Part shown: positions 23,872 to 28,044 of the stretch, in pieces | Numbering within the stretch: position 1 is the first letter of the stretch | Layout of the letters: the number at the start of each line of letters is the position of its first letter | From: JBMNKL01 sp050261495 | Lineage (GTDB): Bacteria > Bacillota > Clostridia > Acetivibrionales > DTU013 | Direction: 5' to 3' | Assembly: GCA_050261495.1 (NCBI GenBank) | Contig: JBLNDI010000117.1 | Coordinates: 1-28,044, forward strand | Length of the DNA stretch: 28,044 nt | Program-made: the position numbers and the translations under genes | The notes under the pieces: generated by a model | Seen by the model: the letters and a program-made list of their open reading frames with translations, nothing else | The model's database searches: none | Told to the model about the DNA's origin: nothing

Positions 23872-25566
23872 CTATCCTTTATTGATTTCCTTCGCCCATG
23901 TATCTTTAAGGCCAACCGTGCGGTTGAACACCAGCTTGCCGGGCATGCATTCCTTGTCGGCGCAGAAATAGCCCATGCGAAGGAACTGGTAACGGTCGCC
24001 GGGCTTCGCGGAGGCAAGGTTCGGCTCAATTTTGCAGCCTATGAGCACTTCAAGTGAATTTGGGTTGATTATCGAGTGCATATCCTCGACGGAGCCGGGG
24101 TCGGGGTGCGTGAACAGGTGGTCGTACAGCCGTACTTCCGCGTCGAGTGCGTGCGCCGCGGACACCCAGTGGAGAGTCCCCTTGATCTTGCGGCCGTCGG
24201 GAGCGTTGCCTCCCCTTGATTCGGGATCGTACGTGCAGTGGAGTTCCGTAATGTTTCCTTTATCGTCTTTGACCGCATGCCCGCACTTGATTATATATGC
24301 GTTTTTCAGCCTTACTTCATTGCCGGGGTACAGCCTGAAGTATTTTTTCGGCGGGTTTTCCATGAAATCATCCTGCTCGATGTACAGCTCGCGCGTGAAC
24401 GGGACTTTCCTTGCCCCCATGTCCGGGTTTTCCGGGTTGTTTTCCACGTCGAACCATTCCACCTGGCCTTCCGGGTAATTGTCCAGGACAACTTTCAACG
24501 GCCTCAGCACCGCCATTATCCTCGGAGCGCTTGCATTCAGGTCTTCACGGATGCAATGCTCAAGCAGCGCATAATCGACCATGCTGTTTGTCTTGGCCAC
24601 ACCAATGCGGTTGCAGAAATCCCGGATGGAGGCGGGAGTATATCCCCTTCTCCGAAGCCCCGACAATGTCGGCATCCTCGGATCGTCCCAGCCCGAAACG
24701 ATACCTTCGTTGACCAGTTGCAAAAGCATCCTTTTGCTCATCACCGTGTAGGAGAGGTTCAGCCGTGCAAATTCTATCTGGCGCGGCCTGGCGTCAAGCC
24801 CCGCGTTGTTTACGACCCAATCGTATAGCGGCCTGTGGTCTTCATACTCGAGCGAGCATAATGAATGCGTGATGTTTTCTATCATGTCCTCTATCGGATG
24901 GGCGAAATCGTACATCGGGTAAATGCACCACTTGCCGCCTACCCGGTAGTGCGGAACCCTCATGATCCGGTAGATGACGGGGTCCCTCATGTTTATATTC
25001 GGGGAAGCCATGTCTATTTTCGCCCGCAAAACCCTGGAGCCTTCTTCGAATTCCCCTGCCTTCATGCGTTCAAGCAAGTCAAGGTTTTCTTCGACGGAAC
25101 GGTTCCTGTAGGGGCTTTCTTTTCCGGGCGTGGTCAGCGTGCCCCTGTATTCCCTTATTTCGTCCGCGCTCAGGTCGCAGACATATGCAAGACCTTTTTT
25201 TACCAGCCTTACCGCGCATTCGTACATTACGTCAAAATAGTCGGAAGCGTAATAAAGACCGTCCCATTGGAATCCCAGCCACTTGATGTCTTCCTGTATG
25301 GACCTGGCATATTCCTCGTTTTCCTTGACCGGGTTTGTATCGTCATAACGGAGGTTGCAACGCCCGTTGTACTTTTGGGCCGTAAGGAAATCTATGCACA
25401 ATGCCTTTGCATGCCCAATATGCAAGTAACCGTTGGGCTCCGGCGGAAAGCGCGTGATTATTTTATCTTTGTCGACCCTTCCGCTGCTGATGTCTTCGTC
25501 AATAATGTCATATATGAAATTTGTGCCTGAATCCATTGCTTCATTGAGAATTGCATCAGTTTCCAT
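23872..25566 (-). CDS. glnS: Glutaminyl-tRNA synthetase
   Basis: The product is 564 aa from the ATG at 25566, which has GGAGG 9 nt upstream and lies 4 nt after the gltX stop. Class I signatures are HIGH (49-52, in PPEPNGYLHIGH) and a MSKR version of KMSKS in TVMSKRMLL. The long C-terminal beta-barrel anticodon-binding region and the length fit GlnRS rather than GluRS (IEFARLNLSY, PTLSGLRRRGYTP). It charges tRNA-Gln directly. Many Firmicutes instead use GatCAB with a non-discriminating GluRS, so this organism may have both routes. Cotranscribed with gltX. Confidence 0.95.
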   Translation of the reverse strand: METDAILNEAMDSGTNFIYDIIDEDISSGRVDKDKIITRFPPEPNGYLHIGHAKALCIDFLTAQKYNGRCNLRYDDTNPVKENEEYARSIQEDIKWLGFQWDGLYYASDYFDVMYECAVRLVKKGLAYVCDLSADEIREYRGTLTTPGKESPYRNRSVEENLDLLERMKAGEFEEGSRVLRAKIDMASPNINMRDPVIYRIMRVPHYRVGGKWCIYPMYDFAHPIEDMIENITHSLCSLEYEDHRPLYDWVVNNAGLDARPRQIEFARLNLSYTVMSKRMLLQLVNEGIVSGWDDPRMPTLSGLRRRGYTPASIRDFCNRIGVAKTNSMVDYALLEHCIREDLNASAPRIMAVLRPLKVVLDNYPEGQVEWFDVENNPENPDMGARKVPFTRELYIEQDDFMENPPKKYFRLYPGNEVRLKNAYIIKCGHAVKDDKGNITELHCTYDPESRGGNAPDGRKIKGTLHWVSAAHALDAEVRLYDHLFTHPDPGSVEDMHSIINPNSLEVLIGCKIEPNLASAKPGDRYQFLRMGYFCADKECMPGKLVFNRTVGLKDTWAKEINKG

Positions 25567-25570
25567 TGCT

Positions 25571-27040
25571 TCATTCCTCCAATTTCCGTTTCTCCAGTTT
25601 TTCGACGCCTGTTTTAATCCTGCGAAGAGACTCGCTCTTGCCAAGGAGTTCCGCCAATTCCGAAGCTCCGCCAGGGGTTGCGCTCTTGCCTGAAAGGGCA
25701 GCGCGTACCGGCCAGAGCACCTGGCTGTTCTTCATGCCGAGCCTCGCGGCAAGTTCGGTAAGAACCCCGTATATCACGCTGTTTTCCCATTGTTCGACGC
25801 CCTCGAGCACCGGCATTGCCGCCTTGAGGCTTTCAAGCGATATTTCCGCGTCGGTTTTCATTTTTTTGTGTTCATACAGGGAAATGTCATATTCCGGGAG
25901 CTCCAGCAGGAAGTCGATCATATTCGGTATGGACGACAAAACTTCTGTTCTTAGCTGAAGCAGCCTGCTCAGCTTGAACGTGTCGATTCCCGCATCAATC
26001 AAGGCATTGCTGTAATACGGGCTTGCGGCTTTATGGAAATCCTCGGGCGTCATTTTGCGTATATATTCCCCGTTCATCCAGTTGAGCTTGTTTATGTCAA
26101 ATACTGCGGGGGATTTGCTGATGCCCTTGATATCAAAAGCCTGCTCCAATTCTTTCAGCGAGAATATCTCCTGCGTCGTCCCCGGGCTCCAGCCAAGGAG
26201 GGCGACGTAGTTCACAACGGCTTCCACGAGGTACCCCTGCGAGAGAAGGTCCTCAAAAGAAGGATCGCCGCTCCGCTTCGACATCTTTTTGCCGTCGGGC
26301 TTTATTATCGTCGATACGTGGATATAAGTCGGTATCTCCCATCCGAAAGCCTGGTACAGCAGGTTGTATTTCGGCGTGGAAGGAAGGTATTCATTTCCCC
26401 TGACGACATGCGTTATCCGCATAAGGTGGTCATCCACGACATTGGCGAAGTTGTAGGTCGGCAAGCCGTCCGACTTGATCAGCACCTGGTCTTCAAGCTC
26501 GCTGTTGTCAACGGTGATTGTGCCGTAAACGGCGTCTTCGAAACTGGTGTTGCCGCTGTCGGGCATCTTCTGCCTGATTACGAACGGTTCCCCGGCAGCC
26601 AGCCTGCGTTCGGCTTCCTGTTTGTCAAGGTTCCGGCAGTGCTTGTCGTACCTGTAGACCAGGCCTTCTTTCTCGAGCCTTTCCTTCTCCGCGGCAATAC
26701 GCTCCTTTGAACAGAAGCAGTAATATGCGCCTCCCATATCGACAAGCTTTTTGGCATACTCCATGTATATGTCCTTCCGCATGCTCTGGATATACGGCCC
26801 GTACGGCCCGCCTATGTCAGGTCCTTCATCGTGCCTGAGGCCGGCTTTTTCAAGGGTGCTGTAGATGACATCGGCTGCGCCTTCCACATACCTCTCCTGG
26901 TCCGTGTCTTCTATTCTGAGTATGAACTTGCCGCCGTATTTCTTTGCAATCAGGTACTCATAAAGGGCCGTGCGCAGGTTCCCGATATGCATGTAGCCTG
27001 TCGGACTGGGCGCAAACCGCGTTCTGACTTCCCCCGGCAT
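25571..27040 (-). CDS. gltX: Glutamyl-tRNA synthetase
   Basis: The product is 489 aa from the ATG at 27040, which has GGAGGTG 6 nt upstream; an upstream in-frame ATG (27064) lacks a ribosome site. Signatures: PSPTGYMHIGN (HIGH variant HIGN, 18-21), the four-residue Cys/His-like region CFCSKER, and KMSKRSGD. Length and the helical C-terminal anticodon domain fit bacterial GluRS. It is the first gene of the gltX-glnS operon. The 5' leader from the promoter at 27107-27135 is only about 60 nt, too short for a T-box. Confidence 0.95.
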   Translation of the reverse strand: MPGEVRTRFAPSPTGYMHIGNLRTALYEYLIAKKYGGKFILRIEDTDQERYVEGAADVIYSTLEKAGLRHDEGPDIGGPYGPYIQSMRKDIYMEYAKKLVDMGGAYYCFCSKERIAAEKERLEKEGLVYRYDKHCRNLDKQEAERRLAAGEPFVIRQKMPDSGNTSFEDAVYGTITVDNSELEDQVLIKSDGLPTYNFANVVDDHLMRITHVVRGNEYLPSTPKYNLLYQAFGWEIPTYIHVSTIIKPDGKKMSKRSGDPSFEDLLSQGYLVEAVVNYVALLGWSPGTTQEIFSLKELEQAFDIKGISKSPAVFDINKLNWMNGEYIRKMTPEDFHKAASPYYSNALIDAGIDTFKLSRLLQLRTEVLSSIPNMIDFLLELPEYDISLYEHKKMKTDAEISLESLKAAMPVLEGVEQWENSVIYGVLTELAARLGMKNSQVLWPVRAALSGKSATPGGASELAELLGKSESLRRIKTGVEKLEKRKLEE

Positions 27041-27106
27041 ATGTGGCACCTCCATTGGGGTCATATATTATAAAAATATAAAAAAACTGCATGAATTTTT
27101 CTTTTG

Positions 27107-27135
27107 ATTATAGTATTTACAATTATAATAGTCAA
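27107..27135 (-). promoter_or_regulatory. Sigma-A promoter for gltX-glnS
   Basis: On the minus strand: TTGACT (27135-27130), 17 nt, TATAAT (27112-27107). Strong match and correct position. Confidence 0.85.
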
Positions 27136-27213
27136 GAAACGGGGTAAAATGCATATGACACGCAAGTGGGCATTTTGCGGCACGCGTTCAGGGAGTCCGC
27201 GGCAATTTGGATA

Positions 27214-27242
27214 TTGTATTTGGGGTACTGATGGAATAATAT
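27214..27242 (+). promoter_or_regulatory. Candidate promoter for the zinc-ribbon gene and cobT
   Basis: TTGTAT (27214-27219), 17 nt, TAATAT (27237-27242). Upstream there is an inverted repeat AAAATGC/GCATTTT (27146-27152 and 27170-27176) of unknown role. Confidence 0.5.
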
Positions 27243-27297
27243 ATTATTAATGTAAAAGCAATGCAAAATGGCTATTCTTTCGAAAGGAGCGATGGGC

Positions 27298-27738
27298 ATG
27301 TCGGTACTGGATAATATAACCAGGAAGGTGACGGACACGGCTAAGGCTGCGGCGAAAATATCAAGCAGCGTTGTCGAGGTTACAAGGCTGAACATGAGTA
27401 TCAATGCGGAAGAAGACAAGATAAAAAAACTGTACACTGAAATGGGAAAGCTGCTGTATGAAGATTACTGCGACGGTAGGACCGTAGAAGGGAAACTCTT
27501 GGAGAAATGCATGAAGATAGATGAGATAATTGAAAATATCGATGAGATGAGGGAAAAGATTCTCGAGCTTAAAAACGTCAAGGCGTGCCCCAACTGCGGC
27601 ACGGTGCTTGAGATGGAAATGGAATACTGCCACAAGTGCGGAAGGAAACAGGAAGTTCCGGAGCCGAAAGATTCGGAAAACCGGGATGAGAAGGAAGATG
27701 AGGGAGAAAAGGAAGATATGCAAGAGGATAATTCTTGA
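27298..27738 (+). CDS. Small zinc-ribbon protein with N-terminal coiled coil
   Basis: The product is 146 aa from the ATG at 27298, which lies 8 nt after AGGAG; ATG codons at 27268 and 27292 are less well placed. Residues ~1-100 are helical and probably form a coiled coil (VEVTRLNMSINAEEDKIKKL). A four-Cys zinc ribbon follows (CPNCG and CHKCG, about residues 103-124). The last 20 or so residues are very acidic. Such small proteins are common in Clostridia and have no assigned function. Residues before the ribbon resemble phage-shock or septum-type helical adaptors only in composition. It lies 23 nt upstream of cobT, but a functional link is not evident. Confidence 0.8.
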   Translation: MSVLDNITRKVTDTAKAAAKISSSVVEVTRLNMSINAEEDKIKKLYTEMGKLLYEDYCDGRTVEGKLLEKCMKIDEIIENIDEMREKILELKNVKACPNCGTVLEMEMEYCHKCGRKQEVPEPKDSENRDEKEDEGEKEDMQEDNS

Positions 27739-27761
27739 TAACATTAACAAAGGGGAAAAAA

Positions 27762-28044
27762 ATGAGACTGGATGATGCATTGCAAAAAATACGGGGACTT
27801 GATGAAAAAGCCCAGGCTTTCGCAAAAGCGCGATTGGACTCCCTTACGAAGCCGCTCGGAAGCCTTGGCAGGCTGGAAGAACTGGTAAGGCAGATAGCGG
27901 GTATAACCGGGGAGACGAGCCCAAGTACGGACAAAAAAATGATAATCGTTATGTGCGCGGATAACGGTGTCGTGGAGGAGGGCGTCAGCTCATGTCCCAA
28001 AGACGTCACTGCTGCCGTTACCGTTAATTTTACAAGGGGCATAA
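27762..28044 (+). CDS. cobT: Nicotinate-nucleotide-dimethylbenzimidazole phosphoribosyltransferase, 5' part
   Basis: The first 94 codons are in view; the gene runs off the window. AAAGGGG precedes the ATG at 27762. The start of the CobT family is clear: ARLDSLTKPLGSLGRLEEL, then IIVMCADNGVVEEGVS and the conserved TxAVTVNFTRG region. CobT makes alpha-ribazole phosphate for the lower ligand of cobalamin. Other cobalamin genes may follow beyond the edge. Confidence 0.93.
   Translation, partial: MRLDDALQKIRGLDEKAQAFAKARLDSLTKPLGSLGRLEELVRQIAGITGETSPSTDKKMIIVMCADNGVVEEGVSSCPKDVTAAVTVNFTRGI

Noticed and set aside
24865..26710. Long plus-strand open frames of about 220 codons
   Set aside because: They lie antisense to glnS and gltX, whose class I signatures are intact.
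27041..27106. T-box leader before gltX
   Set aside because: The leader is about 60 nt, too short for a T-box, and no T-box core or antiterminator is visible.

Overview
The window comes from a low-to-mid GC, Gram-positive, endospore-forming bacterium, most likely a member of the Clostridia. The evidence is a spore germination protease gene (gpr) divergent from rpsT, strong AGGAGG-type ribosome sites, good sigma-A promoters, lipobox lipoproteins, a GltX-GlnS pair and a CobT gene. I cannot name a genus. Intergenic regions carry a short repeat with the core GGGACGGT, of a kind I associate with Clostridia.

Layout. 1-2224 (minus): 3'-truncated extracellular solute-binding protein with an appended copper-amine-oxidase-N-like domain and a DUF5050-like tail. 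2457-3728: rmuC. 4111-11535: a complete flavin-based extracellular electron transfer (EET) locus in the order ndh2-dmkB-dmkA-eetA-eetB-pplA-fmnB. 11667-15192: a TetR regulator with an ABC ATPase and a FtsX/MacB-type permease, under a textbook promoter and operator. 15260-16204: a WYL regulator. 16586-18064: a DUF1858 protein and a DUF438/hemerythrin/PAS protein. 18391-18654 (minus) rpsT, divergent from gpr at 18862-19854. 20007-23868: an aldo/keto reductase with ferredoxin-type clusters, a membrane M50B-type metalloprotease and a divergent NAD-dependent DNA ligase, apparently one operon. 23872-27040 (minus): gltX-glnS. 27298-27738: a small zinc-ribbon protein. 27762-28044: 5' part of cobT.

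How the EET genes fit together. A membrane-anchored type II NADH dehydrogenase would pass electrons to a dedicated demethylmenaquinone-type quinone made by DmkB (polyprenyl diphosphate) and DmkA (prenyl transfer). EetA and EetB would relay them across the membrane to PplA, a surface lipoprotein with two tandem FMN-carrier repeats. FmnB (ApbE family) would attach FMN covalently to PplA. The gene set matches the system described in Listeria and other Firmicutes.

The most interesting observation is in ndh2. Its C-terminal membrane domain has a long Ser/Ala-rich insert, predicted to lie outside the cell, which contains an exact match (DGTSGAT, residues 484-490) to the canonical ApbE flavinylation motif D-x-x-[ST]-G-A-[ST]. 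The dehydrogenase itself may therefore be a second flavinylated carrier. Also notable are a perfect 38-bp tandem duplication upstream of eetA, each unit carrying a ribosome site and a six-codon ORF, and a palindrome overlapping a possible pplA promoter.
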